A stretch of DNA of 64,000 bases from Bacillus sp. NP157. Lineage in GTDB: Bacteria; Pseudomonadota; Gammaproteobacteria; Xanthomonadales; Rhodanobacteraceae. Shown piece after piece: positions 51,935 through 61,053 of the stretch (positions within the stretch are counted from its first letter, which is position 1; every line of letters starts with the position of its first letter). Under the pieces are notes generated by a model. It searched no databases and had not been told where the DNA came from. It saw only the letters and a program-made list of their open reading frames with translations. Made by a program: the position numbers and the translations under genes. The stretch spans positions 4,026,001-4,090,000 of the forward strand of contig CP076546.1 in assembly GCA_018889975.1 (NCBI GenBank), written 5' to 3'.

Positions 51935-53146
51935 ATGACCCTCCGCCAGCGTCGCATCCTGATTGGCGTCACCGGCGGCATCGCCGCCTACAAGATCTGC
52001 GAGCTCGTCCGTCGCCTGCGCGACCTCGAAGCAGAGGTGCGCATCGTCATGACCGAGGGCGCCACCCACTTCGTCACCCCGACCACCTTCCAGGCGCTTT
52101 CCGGCCAGCCGGTGCGGGTCAGCCTGTGGGACGAAGCCGGCGAAGCGGCCATGGGCCACATCGAACTGGCGAAATGGGCCGAGCGCCTGCTGATCGCCCC
52201 GGCCAGCGCCGATACCGTCGCCCGGCTGGCCCATGGCTTCGCCAACGACCTGCTGTCCACCGTGGTGCTCGCCACCGCCGCGCCGGTCTATGTCGCCCCG
52301 GCGATGAACCAGCAGATGTGGGCCAATCCGGCCGTCCAGGCCAACATCGGCACCCTGCGCGTGCGCGGCGTCCAGGTCCTTGGGCCGGCCGATGGCGACC
52401 AGGCCTGCGGCGACATCGGCTCGGGCCGCATGCTCGAGCCGCACGACCTGCGCGACATCCTCGTGGCTTCGTTCGCCGGACAGCGCCTGCGCGGCCGCCG
52501 CGTCGTGGTCAGCGCCGGCCCTACCTACGAAGACATCGACCCGGTCCGCTTCATCGGTAACCGCAGCTCCGGCCGGATGGGCTTCGCGGTGGCCGCCGCC
52601 GCCCGCGATGCCGGCGCCGACGTCACCCTGGTCGCGGGCCCGGTGTCGCTACCCACGCCGGCCGGCGTACGGCGGATCGACGTCCGCAGCGCCCGCGAGA
52701 TGCACGAGGCGGTGCTCAAGGCCAGCGAGGGCGCGGATATCTACGTCGGCGCCGCAGCCGTGGGCGACTACCGCCCCGCGGAGATCGCCGGCCACAAGCT
52801 GAAGAAGGCCGGCGGCGAACCGCTGCGGCTGGAACTGGCGGAAAACCCCGACATCATCGGCGCGCTCGCGCAGCGACCGGGCCACCCGTTCCTGGTCGGT
52901 TTCGCGGCGGAAACCCGCGAGGTCGCCGACTACGCCCGCGACAAGCTGGCTCGCAAGGGCCTGGACATGATCGCCGCGAATGAAGTCGGCGCCGGCCGCG
53001 GATTCGAAGTCGCGGACAATGCACTGCATCTGTACTGGCCGGGCGGCGACATCGCGCTGGGCCAGGCAGCAAAAACCGAGCTGGCCCGCCAGTTGATGGC
53101 CCACGTGGCCGACCATTTCCTCGCCAGCCACGGGGCACGGCCTTGA
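51935..53146 (+). CDS. coaBC: Bifunctional phosphopantothenoylcysteine decarboxylase / phosphopantothenate-cysteine ligase
   Basis: A 403-residue two-domain enzyme of coenzyme A synthesis. The N-terminal flavin-dependent decarboxylase CoaC (about 1-190) contains [13 protein letters not shown], the [21 protein letters not shown] segment and the [12 protein letters not shown] substrate loop. The C-terminal CTP-dependent ligase CoaB (about 190-400) has [24 protein letters not shown] and the KIKK-like KLKKAGG. It turns 4'-phosphopantothenate plus cysteine into 4'-phosphopantetheine. The stop overlaps the next gene's TTG start by 4 bases, coupling it to dut. Confidence 0.96.
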   Translation: MTLRQRRILIGVTGGIAAYKICELVRRLRDLEAEVRIVMTEGATHFVTPTTFQALSGQPVRVSLWDEAGEAAMGHIELAKWAERLLIAPASADTVARLAHGFANDLLSTVVLATAAPVYVAPAMNQQMWANPAVQANIGTLRVRGVQVLGPADGDQACGDIGSGRMLEPHDLRDILVASFAGQRLRGRRVVVSAGPTYEDIDPVRFIGNRSSGRMGFAVAAAARDAGADVTLVAGPVSLPTPAGVRRIDVRSAREMHEAVLKASEGADIYVGAAAVGDYRPAEIAGHKLKKAGGEPLRLELAENPDIIGALAQRPGHPFLVGFAAETREVADYARDKLARKGLDMIAANEVGAGRGFEVADNALHLYWPGGDIALGQAAKTELARQLMAHVADHFLASHGARP

Positions 53147-53598
53147 TCGACATCGAACTGAAAATCCTCGACCCGCGCCTCGGCGACAGCATCCCGTTGC
53201 CCGAGCCGGCCACCGATGGCAGCGCCGGCATGGACCTGCGCGCCGCGGTCGAGGCTCCGATCACCCTTAAGCCGGGCGAGAGCGTGCTGGTCCCGACGGG
53301 CCTGGCGATCCACATCGGCGACCCAGGCTGGTGCGCCCTGATCGTCCCGCGCTCGGGGCTGGGCCACAAGCAAGGCCTGGTGATGGGTAACCTGGTCGGC
53401 GTGATCGACGCGGACTACCAGGGCCCGCTGATGATTTCGGCATGGAATCGCGGAACTGCCGAATTGACCGTCGCGCCGGGGGACCGTATTGCGCAATTAT
53501 TGCTCGTGCCCGTGGGGCGGGCTCGCCTGCGGGTGGTCGAAGGCTTCGCGCCGTCACACCGCGGGCAGGGCGGTTTCGGTTCTACTGGCGTCAATTGA
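53143..53598 (+). CDS. dut: Deoxyuridine 5'-triphosphate nucleotidohydrolase (dUTPase)
   Basis: A 151-residue trimeric dUTPase hydrolysing dUTP to dUMP and pyrophosphate. All five motifs are visible: [10 protein letters not shown] (motif 1), [12 protein letters not shown] (2), [13 protein letters not shown] (3), [13 protein letters not shown] (4) and the C-terminal Gly-rich [11 protein letters not shown] (5). The start is TTG at 53143, inside the coaBC stop (TTGA); a TTG start with 4-base overlap is consistent with translational coupling. The coaBC-dut order and the following phosphomannomutase match the dfp-dut-algC order of pseudomonads. Confidence 0.95.
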   Translation: MIDIELKILDPRLGDSIPLPEPATDGSAGMDLRAAVEAPITLKPGESVLVPTGLAIHIGDPGWCALIVPRSGLGHKQGLVMGNLVGVIDADYQGPLMISAWNRGTAELTVAPGDRIAQLLLVPVGRARLRVVEGFAPSHRGQGGFGSTGVN

Positions 53599-53622
53599 CA
53601 CACCGATAGGGTAAGGGGACAC

Positions 53623-55989
53623 ATGGCTCGCGAAGCGGGAGTGGGGCGGGGGCCTCGCATCGATCCACGGAAACTGGTCACGCTGGTCGTGGCCACCGTG
53701 CTGGTCGCCGCGGGCGCGTTCTGTGCGTGGCAGGCATGGCTGATCGCGGATGAAGAAGGCGCCGCGGCGCGCGTGCGTGACGCGCAGGCCGAGGTCGTGC
53801 GCGACCTCAATGGCGAATACGCGGGCATGCGCCGGCAGTTCCTCGCCGCCGTGGCGGATCCGGCGCTGCAGGCCGGGATCGACGATCGCGCCGCCGCCGC
53901 GGCGCGGCTGCATGCGCTGCTGCCCACGGCCCAGACCACCGAGGTCTACTCCCCGGGCCTGGACGAAGTGGTCCGCGCCAACTATCGCGAGTTTGGTTAT
54001 GCCAAGGCCGCGCAGCTGATGGCGGCCCTTGGGGGCCAGGGCCAGGAGCAGGCGCCGGCCAGTACCCAGACCGTGAACGGCAAGCGCCGCCTGAGCGTGG
54101 TCGAGCCCGTGCAGGTGAGCGGTACGTTGCGCGCCTGGGTGTTCCTCGAATACCCCTTCGACGGCATCGCCACGCGCTTCGCGTCGGTGTCACCGCATGG
54201 CGGACGGCTTGAACTGCGCCAGGGCGACGGCTCCGACAGCCTGCTGCTGGTGGCCAACGGCGAGACCAGCGGTGAGCTCGCCGCGACGGGCCAGCGCATC
54301 AACGGTACGGCGCTCTATGTGTTCTCCGCCATGCCGAAGGCCTTCATCGTCGTGCCGCATTCCGAAGTGCTGGCCGCGTTGCTGGCCCTGATAGGCCTGG
54401 CCGGCGGCGGCTTCCTGCTCTGGTCGCGCCAGCGTCCCGAGCCCGTCGTGGTCACCCTCGCCGAAGAGCCCGAGATCCTGGTCGCCGACGTGCAGCGCAA
54501 GCCGCGCCTGCCGTCGACCTCCGGCGGCGATGCCGATGAACCACGGCCGGCCCCGGTACCCGCACCCGCCCCGGTCGCGAACGTCGTCCCCGCCGCACCG
54601 GACGTGGTCGATCCGGCGATCTTCCGCGCGTACGACATTCGCGGCGTCGCGGGCGGCACCCTGACCGCCAGCACCGCGCACCAGATCGGCCAGGCCATCG
54701 GCGCGCTGATGCACGAGCGCGAACTGCACGAAATCGTCGTCGGCCGCGACGGACGCCTGTCCGGCCCCGAGCTCGCCGGTGCCCTGTCCAACGGCTTGCG
54801 CGACGCCGGCATCGACGTCATCGACCTGGGCGTCGTGCCGACGCCGCTGGTCTATTTCGCCTGCTTCCAGTTCGGCACCGGTTGCGGCGTATCCGTCACC
54901 GGTAGCCACAACCCGGCTGACCACAACGGCTTCAAGATCGTCGTAGGCGGCGAAACCCTGGCCGAGTCGGCGATCACCGATCTCTACCGGCGGATCGCCG
55001 AGGGCGGCTTGCCCTCCGGCGGCCATGGCACGTGGCGCGAGCAGTCCGTGAGCGATGCCTATGTCGGCCGCGTCGCCGACGATGTGTCGACCCAGCGTCG
55101 CCTGAAAGTGGTGGTGGACGCGGGCAATGGCGCCGCCGGCGAGATCGGGCCGCGCGTGCTCGAGGAAATCGGCTGCGATGTCGTGCCGCTGTACTGCGAT
55201 ATCGACGGTCGCTTCCCCAACCACCATCCCGATCCGTCCGATCCGCGCAACCTCGGCGACCTGATCGCCGCGGTGCACACGATCGGCGCGGACCTCGGCA
55301 TCGCCTTCGACGGCGATGGCGACCGGCTCGGCGTGGTGACGCCCGCCGGCGAGATCATCTATCCCGACCGCCTGCTGATGCTCTACGCGCAGGACGTGCT
55401 GGCGCGCAATCCCGGCGCGACGGTGATCTACGACGTCAAGTGCACCGGCCACCTGCGCCGGGTGATCCAGGAAGCGGCCGGCGTGCCGTTGATGTGGCGC
55501 ACCGGCCATTCGCTGATCAAGGCGAAGATGCGCGAGAGCGGCGCCTCGCTGGCCGGCGAGATGAGCGGCCACTTCTTCTTCGCCGACAACAATCGCTGGT
55601 ATGGCTTCGACGACGGCATCTACGCCGCGGCACGCCTGCTGGAAATCGTCTCCAGCGACCTGGAAGAGCGCAGCCCGGCCGAGATCTTCAATGCGTTGCC
55701 GAAGAGCGTCTCCACGCCCGAACTGCGCCTGCCGATGGCGGAAGGCGCGCCCGTGTACTTCATGGAAGCCTTCCGCGGGAAGGCGACGTTCGACGAGGCG
55801 CGGATCAGCACGCTGGACGGCATCCGTGCCGACTGGCCCGACGGTTGGGGCCTGGTCCGCGCGTCCAACACCTCGCCGGCGCTGGTCTTCCGTTTCGACG
55901 CGGACAACGCGAAATCCCTGGAGCGCGTGATGCAGGCCTTCCGCCTGCAACTCCACGCGGTCGATCCGAAGCTGGCCTTGCCGTTCTGA
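53623..55989 (+). CDS. Membrane-anchored phosphomannomutase/phosphoglucomutase (AlgC/XanA family)
   Basis: A 788-residue protein with a long N-terminal extension. A membrane segment (about 20-42), a periplasmic domain of about 200 residues with coiled-coil start, and a second membrane segment (about 247-264) lead to a Pro-rich linker (300-328) and the C-terminal mutase (about 330-788). The mutase has the phosphoserine loop GVSVTGSHNPADHNG (Ser 428), the Mg2+ loop FDGDGDRLG (near 562) and the sugar-binding EMSGHFFF. It interconverts mannose-6-P/mannose-1-P and probably the glucose forms, feeding GDP-mannose or exopolysaccharide synthesis. The sensor-like N-terminus resembles the long AlgC forms of some gammaproteobacteria. 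Confidence 0.92.
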   Translation: MAREAGVGRGPRIDPRKLVTLVVATVLVAAGAFCAWQAWLIADEEGAAARVRDAQAEVVRDLNGEYAGMRRQFLAAVADPALQAGIDDRAAAAARLHALLPTAQTTEVYSPGLDEVVRANYREFGYAKAAQLMAALGGQGQEQAPASTQTVNGKRRLSVVEPVQVSGTLRAWVFLEYPFDGIATRFASVSPHGGRLELRQGDGSDSLLLVANGETSGELAATGQRINGTALYVFSAMPKAFIVVPHSEVLAALLALIGLAGGGFLLWSRQRPEPVVVTLAEEPEILVADVQRKPRLPSTSGGDADEPRPAPVPAPAPVANVVPAAPDVVDPAIFRAYDIRGVAGGTLTASTAHQIGQAIGALMHERELHEIVVGRDGRLSGPELAGALSNGLRDAGIDVIDLGVVPTPLVYFACFQFGTGCGVSVTGSHNPADHNGFKIVVGGETLAESAITDLYRRIAEGGLPSGGHGTWREQSVSDAYVGRVADDVSTQRRLKVVVDAGNGAAGEIGPRVLEEIGCDVVPLYCDIDGRFPNHHPDPSDPRNLGDLIAAVHTIGADLGIAFDGDGDRLGVVTPAGEIIYPDRLLMLYAQDVLARNPGATVIYDVKCTGHLRRVIQEAAGVPLMWRTGHSLIKAKMRESGASLAGEMSGHFFFADNNRWYGFDDGIYAAARLLEIVSSDLEERSPAEIFNALPKSVSTPELRLPMAEGAPVYFMEAFRGKATFDEARISTLDGIRADWPDGWGLVRASNTSPALVFRFDADNAKSLERVMQAFRLQLHAVDPKLALPF

Positions 55990-55999
55990 CGCGGCGGCC

Positions 56000-56656
56000 T
56001 TAGCCGCCGTTGGCCGCCGCTGCCTTGAGTTCGCGGTAGTGCTTCACGTCCACGTCCATGGTTGCCCTGGCCGCGGCTTCCGCTGCCTGCTGGCGCTGCA
56101 TCGTCGCACGCAGGCCAGCTACCGTATTGCGCTGCTCGCTGATGCGATCGCTGAGGAACACCGGCACCGGCTGCTTCGCGCGCTCGAGATCGCCGGCGCG
56201 GTTGAGCAGGTCGGCCAGGGTTTTTTCCTGGCCCTGCAGGTTCAGCTGGGTGGTCCGGGTGGCCTGGCCAAAGTTGTCCAGCTGCGACTGCCGCGCGGCG
56301 ATGAACGCCTTCTCGGTGGGGTAGGCGTTCAGCATCTGGGCATCTTCGCGCTTGCGCTGGTCGATGGCCGCCTGCTCGGCCGCCTTCTGGTCCGCGATCT
56401 TCTTCGCCGCGACACGCTCGTCCGGGGTCAGCTGACGATCCACGTGCTGGACCACGACGCCGCGCGAATTGACGATGTCGTAGCCGACCTTCATCGCATC
56501 CGAGGTAAGGCTGTCGCTATAGAAGGACTGGCCGGAGCCGTCTTTCCAGCGATAACGGAAGCCGTTGTTGTTGCTCGTGCTCTGCGGATCGAGTGCAAAG
56601 GCGGACGTGGCCACGACCAGCGCCATTCCCGCCATGATGAAACGTGTTGCTCGCAT
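56000..56656 (-). CDS. Exported DUF4124-like protein with coiled coil
   Basis: A 218-residue exported protein. The signal peptide (1 to about 21, ending AFAL) is followed by a short DUF4124-like segment (about 33-75, FRYRWKDGSGQSFYSD, the pattern of proteins that begin with a Y-K/R-W-x-D-x-x-G motif) and a long charged helical region (about 75-215, alternating Lys/Arg/Gln/Ala) likely to form a coiled coil. DUF4124 proteins are periplasmic and of unknown role. GGAGG lies 7 bases before ATG 56656, deciding that start. It follows pyrE by 50 bases on the same strand. Confidence 0.8.
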   Translation of the reverse strand: MRATRFIMAGMALVVATSAFALDPQSTSNNNGFRYRWKDGSGQSFYSDSLTSDAMKVGYDIVNSRGVVVQHVDRQLTPDERVAAKKIADQKAAEQAAIDQRKREDAQMLNAYPTEKAFIAARQSQLDNFGQATRTTQLNLQGQEKTLADLLNRAGDLERAKQPVPVFLSDRISEQRNTVAGLRATMQRQQAAEAAARATMDVDVKHYRELKAAAANGG

Positions 56657-56706
56657 GGGTTCCCCTCCTGTGTGCGGAGTATAGCCATCGGCATCGCCCA
56701 CCGTGC

Positions 56707-57354
56707 TTATGCCTTCACACCGTATTGTTCGCGGTAGGCGAGCAGCCGTCCGTGCTCTGCCGCAAGTTCCGGGCGCTCGCCGGCATAGGCCAGCACGTCG
56801 GCGAGGCTGGCGATGGCGATCACGGGGATGCCGAAGCTGCGCGCGACTTCCTGGGCCGCGGAAAGCTCGCCCAGGCCGCGTTCCTGGCGATCCAGTGCGA
56901 TGAGCACGCCCGCGGGCTCGGCGCCCTGCGCTTTGATCAGCTCCAGCGATTCGCGCACGGCCGTGCCGGCGGTCATCACGTCGTCGACGATCAGGACCCG
57001 GCCCTGCAACGGCGCGCCGACCAGCGTGCCGCCTTCGCCATGGTCCTTGGCTTCCTTGCGGTTATAGGCCCAGGGGACGTCGCGGTCCTGGGTGTCGGCC
57101 AGCGCGATGGCCGTGGCCGCGGCCAGGGCGATGCCCTTGTAGGCCGGGCCGAACAGCATGTCGAACGCGACGCCGGAGCGCACGGCGGCCGCCGCATAGG
57201 AGCGCCCGAGCCGGGCGAGCGCGGCGCCGGAGTCGATCCGGCCCATGTTGAAGAAATACGGGCTGGTGCGGCCGGACTTCAGCGTGAATTCGCCGAAGCG
57301 CAACACGTCGCGGGCGAGGGTGAGTTCGATGAATTCGCGCTGGTAGTCGTGCAC
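56707..57354 (-). CDS. pyrE: Orotate phosphoribosyltransferase
   Basis: A 215-residue type I phosphoribosyltransferase making orotidine 5'-monophosphate from orotate and PRPP in pyrimidine synthesis. The N-terminus (V)[35 protein letters not shown] is diagnostic, and the PRPP-binding loop [17 protein letters not shown] lies near 120-136. The start is GTG 57354: the family begins with exactly that residue, GGAA lies 8 bases upstream, and the in-frame ATG at 57432 would add 26 unrelated residues. It is divergent from the ExoIII-family gene (98-base gap), the same neighbourhood as pyrE-crc in Pseudomonas. Confidence 0.94.
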   Translation of the reverse strand: MHDYQREFIELTLARDVLRFGEFTLKSGRTSPYFFNMGRIDSGAALARLGRSYAAAAVRSGVAFDMLFGPAYKGIALAAATAIALADTQDRDVPWAYNRKEAKDHGEGGTLVGAPLQGRVLIVDDVMTAGTAVRESLELIKAQGAEPAGVLIALDRQERGLGELSAAQEVARSFGIPVIAIASLADVLAYAGERPELAAEHGRLLAYREQYGVKA

Positions 57355-57452
57355 GTCGCAGGTTCCGCAGGATTCGGGACCCCCATGGTACCGCGGGCAC
57401 CCCGGCCATGGCCGGTTGCTATGATGGCGCATTGCCCGACGCCCGAGACCCC

Positions 57453-58223
57453 ATGCGCATCATTTGCCTGAATGCCAACGGCATCCGCTCCGCCGCCACC
57501 AAGGGCGTGTTCGACTGGCTCCGCAAGCAGGACGCCGACGTCGTCTGCCTGCAGGAGACCAAGGCCCAGGAAGCGCAGCTGACTGACCCGATGTTCCGCC
57601 CGGACGGCCATCACTGCTTCTATCACGATGCCCGCAGCAAGAAGGGCTACAGCGGCGTGGCCATCTATTCGAAGCGCGAGCCGGACGAAATCCGCACGTC
57701 GCTGGGTCGCGAAGACTTCGACTGCGAGGGGCGTTACATCGAGGCGCGCTACGGCAACCTCAGCGTCGTGTCGTTCTACATCCCGTCGGGCTCGTCCGGC
57801 GACGAACGCCAGCAGTACAAGTTCCGCGTGATGGAATGGCTGACGCCGATCTTCCGCGAATGGGCCGCCAGCGGGCGTGACTACGTGTTGTGCGGCGACT
57901 GGAACATCGTGCACACGAAGGACGACATCAAGAACTGGAGTTCGAACCAGAAGAACTCGGGCTGCCTGCCGGAAGAGCGCGCGTGGCTCGACCTGCTGTT
58001 CAAGGAGATCGGCTGGGTGGACAGCTTCCGCGCGCTGAAGCCCGACGCCGTGGAATACACGTGGTGGTCGAATCGCGGCCAGGCCCGTGCGAACAACGTG
58101 GGTTGGCGCATCGACTACCAGATCGTGACCCCGGGCCTGCGTGATCGCCTGCGCGACTGCTCGATCTACCGCGACGAACGCTTCTCCGACCATGCGCCGT
58201 TCACCGTGGACTACGCCGAGTGA
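57453..58223 (+). CDS. ExoIII-family exodeoxyribonuclease/AP endonuclease (crc-position homologue)
   Basis: A 256-residue exonuclease III/endonuclease-reverse-transcriptase fold protein. Catalytic residues typical of ExoIII are present: LNANGIRS (Asn 7), LQETKAQ (Glu), GDWNI (Asp and Asn near 149-151), WRIDY (Asp near 227) and SDHAPF (Asp-His near 247). It is therefore probably an active nuclease acting at abasic sites or 3' ends. The gene is adjacent and divergent to pyrE, the locus where pseudomonads carry crc, a family member that lost nuclease activity and became a catabolite-repression regulator. Here nuclease residues are kept, so I do not call it crc. Its stop overlaps the ampG start (GTGA). 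Confidence 0.9.
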   Translation: MRIICLNANGIRSAATKGVFDWLRKQDADVVCLQETKAQEAQLTDPMFRPDGHHCFYHDARSKKGYSGVAIYSKREPDEIRTSLGREDFDCEGRYIEARYGNLSVVSFYIPSGSSGDERQQYKFRVMEWLTPIFREWAASGRDYVLCGDWNIVHTKDDIKNWSSNQKNSGCLPEERAWLDLLFKEIGWVDSFRALKPDAVEYTWWSNRGQARANNVGWRIDYQIVTPGLRDRLRDCSIYRDERFSDHAPFTVDYAE

Positions 58224-59521
58224 GCGAAGTGGAGGGCAAGGTCCGTTACAAGGGCTGGCGCGGCCTGTTCGCCGCGTTTGCCCAGCCGGGCGCGGTGGTC
58301 ATGCTGTTCCTCGGCCTGGCCTCGGGCCTGCCGTTCCTGCTCGTGGGCAACACGCTCTCGGCGTGGCTGAAGGAATCGGGCGTCGACTACGGTGCCATCG
58401 GCGTCGCCAGCTTCGTTACCTTCGCCTACAACTTCAAGTTCGCCTGGGCACCTGCGGTCGACAAGCTGCGCCTGCCGTTGTTCTGCCGGCTCGGCCAGCG
58501 CCGTGGCTGGCTGCTCTTTGCGCTGCTGCTGCTGGCCGCGGGCCTGTTCGGCATGGCGCTGATGCCGCCGGAGCAGTCGCTGCGGAACTTCCTCGGGATG
58601 ACCATGCTCGCGGCGTTCGCCGGTGCCACGGTCGACATCGTGGTGGATGCCTATCGCGTGGAGATCGCGCCGCCAGAAGCACAGGGCGCGCTGGCCGCGA
58701 CCTACACGCTGGGTTACCGGCTCGGCCTCATCGCCGGTGGCGCGGGCATCCTTATCGTGGCCCAGGCGCTGGGCTGGCAGAAGGGCTACATGGCCATCTG
58801 CGCGCTGTTGCTGATCCCGCTGGTCACCGTGCTCGTCGCCCGCGAACCCGAGCATCGCGTGCGCGAGCGCGTGCCGCTGGCCGTGGCGATCCAGGAAGGT
58901 TTCATCGGCCCGTTCCGCGACTTCTTCGCGCGCTTCGGCGTGGCGCTGGCGCTGGGCATGCTGTTGTTCGTCGCGCTGTTCCGCCTGCCCGACCAGATGC
59001 TCGGCGTCATGGCGTACCCCTTCTACCTCGACGCCGGCTTCAGCAAGCTCCAGATCGCCGAGGTATCCAAGGTCTACGGCGTGATCGTCGGCATTGCCGG
59101 CGCCCTGTTGGGCGGCTGGGCCGTGACCCGTTTCGACATGCGCCGGCTGCTCGCGGTCTCCGCCATCGGCGTGGCCCTGTCCAACATGCTCTACCTGCTG
59201 ATGGCGCAGAACCCCGGGCAGACCTGGGCCTTCGTGGCCACGCTGTCCGGCGACAACTTCGCCCAGGGCTTTGCCGGCCCGGTGCTGGTCGCCTTCATGT
59301 CGGGGCTGGTCAACCGCCGTTTCACGGCCACGCAGTACGCCTTGCTCAGCGCGCTGGCCAACCTGCCCGGGAAACTGCTCGGCGGCTTCTCCGGCTTCCT
59401 CGTCAAGGACGCGGGATACACCTCGCTGTTCGTGGTGAGCACCCTTTCGATCGTCCCCTGCCTGGCCGTGCTGGCCATCCTCTGGCGGGGCCTGCCCATG
59501 CCGGCGGCCACCGAGGAATAG
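58220..59521 (+). CDS. ampG: AmpG-family muropeptide permease (MFS)
   Basis: A 433-residue, 12-segment MFS protein. The N-terminal GLASGLPFLLVGNTLSAWLKESGVDYGAIG is the AmpG signature, and further segments (SLRNFLGMTMLAAFAGATVDIVVDAYRVE, GYRLGLIAGGAGILIVAQ) match family members. AmpG imports anhydro-muropeptides (GlcNAc-anhydroMurNAc-peptides) released during wall turnover. The start is GTG 58220, overlapping the nuclease stop; this is the only start that keeps the family N-terminus. The neighbouring anmK and LytM peptidase genes support a peptidoglycan-recycling context. Confidence 0.92.
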   Translation: MSEVEGKVRYKGWRGLFAAFAQPGAVVMLFLGLASGLPFLLVGNTLSAWLKESGVDYGAIGVASFVTFAYNFKFAWAPAVDKLRLPLFCRLGQRRGWLLFALLLLAAGLFGMALMPPEQSLRNFLGMTMLAAFAGATVDIVVDAYRVEIAPPEAQGALAATYTLGYRLGLIAGGAGILIVAQALGWQKGYMAICALLLIPLVTVLVAREPEHRVRERVPLAVAIQEGFIGPFRDFFARFGVALALGMLLFVALFRLPDQMLGVMAYPFYLDAGFSKLQIAEVSKVYGVIVGIAGALLGGWAVTRFDMRRLLAVSAIGVALSNMLYLLMAQNPGQTWAFVATLSGDNFAQGFAGPVLVAFMSGLVNRRFTATQYALLSALANLPGKLLGGFSGFLVKDAGYTSLFVVSTLSIVPCLAVLAILWRGLPMPAATEE

Positions 59522-59603
59522 GCCGCCCGGGGTACGTGCGTCCGTCGTCCGATTCTGTGTAAGATTCGGTCCACAGGGGGCATGCGCGCTGGAGATTACG
59601 CAC

Positions 59604-59912
59604 GTGCCGGATATCGTGGTGCGACATATTGATGATCAGATGGCCGAGCGGATCAAGTCGCTCGCTCGGGAACGCCGCTGGTCGATCAACGAAGTGATAC
59701 TGCACGCGTTGCGGTATGGACTCGGCTTGAGTCCTGGCGACGTGTTCAACGAGCTGCTGCTCGAGCCCGGCGACATCGCGCACCTCACCGGCGCATGGGA
59801 TGCCGACGAACAGGCGGCCTTCCAGGAAGCCTTGTCGGCGCTGGTCCAGGCCTCGCCTGCCAGCCTCGCCGAGAACGCCAAACGCCACGCCGTCGCGGCG
59901 AGCGAAAGCTGA
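59604..59912 (+). CDS. Small ribbon-helix-helix DNA-binding protein
   Basis: A 102-residue protein. Residues 1-42 read as a ribbon-helix-helix (Arc/FitA-like) domain: PDIVVRHIDDQMAERIKSLARERRWSINEVILHALRYGLGL. The remaining part is an acidic helical tail that resembles an antitoxin's toxin-binding segment, but no toxin gene lies beside it: the next gene is anmK on the other strand. It may be an orphan transcription factor controlling nearby genes. The start is GTG 59604, with GGAGA 8 bases upstream; no ATG is available at the right place. Confidence 0.78.
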   Translation: MPDIVVRHIDDQMAERIKSLARERRWSINEVILHALRYGLGLSPGDVFNELLLEPGDIAHLTGAWDADEQAAFQEALSALVQASPASLAENAKRHAVAASES

Positions 59913-59925
59913 TCGCCTCGTTGAG

Positions 59926-61050
59926 TCAGGCTGGCGGAGCCGCGTAGACCGCGCCCAGCAGCCTCGCCCCCGTCGCCCCGGTCACCGCGGGCAGGTTGCC
60001 GGGCTCGCCACGGAGCCTGCGGAACGCCAGCCATGCGAAGCCCATGGCTTCCATGAAGTCCGGATCGATCCCGAACGCGCCGCTGGCATGCAGCGCGCGT
60101 CCTTCGAGCCGGCTCGCGATCGCGTGCATCAGTGCCGCGTTATGCACCCCGCCGCCGCACGCGACCACGTCGACGGCATCCGCCGCATGCTGGCGAATGG
60201 CGTCGCCGATCGATACGGCGCTCAGCGCCATCAGGGTGGCCTGCACATCTTCCGGCGAGAGCTCGGCAACGCGCGGATGCGCATCCAGCCAGGCCAGGTG
60301 GAAGTGCTCGCGGCCGGTGCTCTTCGGCGGCGGCAAGACGAAGTAGGGATCGTCGAGCAGCTCGGCGAGCAGGTCGGGATCCACCGTGCCGGAGGCCGCG
60401 AAGATCCCGTCGCGATCGAAGGCTTCGCCACGGTGGCGCAGGCACCACGCATCCATCAGGCCGTTCGCCGGGCCGGTATCGAAGCCCGTGACGTGGCCAT
60501 CGGGGGTCAGCCGCGTGACGTTGGCAATGCCGCCCAGGTTGAGCACGGCGCGCGCGCCCGTGGCCGGGCGCAGCACGGTCGCGTGGAAGGCCGGCACCAA
60601 CGGGGCGCCCTGTCCACCCGCGGCGACGTCGGGACGGCGGAAGTCGGCCACGGTGTCGATGCGGGTGCGCTCGGCGATCACCGAGGGGTCGCCGATCTGC
60701 AGGGTGAACGGGTACTCGCCGTCGGGACGATGGCGGATGGTCTGTCCATGCGAGCCGATCGCACGCACGTCGCGCGCCGGCACGTCGGCCTGCCTGAGCA
60801 CGGCCAGCGCGGCATCCGCGAAGGCTCGGCCGACCGCGACGTCGAGCTGGCCATAGCCGTCGAGGTCGAGGCGTTCTTCGTCCTGTGCGATCGCGAGGAT
60901 GCGCCGACGCAGCGTGTCATCCCATGGATGCACGAGGCCCGCGACAAGCGCGGGCCGGGTGTCGGTGAAGCGGACCAGCGCGGCATCGATGCCATCCGCG
61001 CTGGTACCCGAGATCAGGCCGAGGTACAGGCCATCCGAAGCATGGGGCAC
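59926..61050 (-). CDS. anmK: Anhydro-N-acetylmuramic acid kinase
   Basis: A 374-residue sugar kinase of the AnmK family, which opens and phosphorylates 1,6-anhydroMurNAc to MurNAc-6-phosphate during peptidoglycan recycling. YLGLISGTSADGIDAALVRF (residues 8-27) is the ATP/phosphate signature; GSHGQTIRHRP, NLGGIANVTRL and FDTGPANGLMD are the substrate and nucleotide motifs. The length is normal (about 370). The stop is 13 bases beyond the RHH gene on the opposite strand, and the start overlaps or abuts the M23 peptidase gene (4-base gap), so it is co-transcribed with that peptidase. Confidence 0.95.
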   Translation of the reverse strand: MPHASDGLYLGLISGTSADGIDAALVRFTDTRPALVAGLVHPWDDTLRRRILAIAQDEERLDLDGYGQLDVAVGRAFADAALAVLRQADVPARDVRAIGSHGQTIRHRPDGEYPFTLQIGDPSVIAERTRIDTVADFRRPDVAAGGQGAPLVPAFHATVLRPATGARAVLNLGGIANVTRLTPDGHVTGFDTGPANGLMDAWCLRHRGEAFDRDGIFAASGTVDPDLLAELLDDPYFVLPPPKSTGREHFHLAWLDAHPRVAELSPEDVQATLMALSAVSIGDAIRQHAADAVDVVACGGGVHNAALMHAIASRLEGRALHASGAFGIDPDFMEAMGFAWLAFRRLRGEPGNLPAVTGATGARLLGAVYAAPPA

Positions 61051-61053
61051 GAC

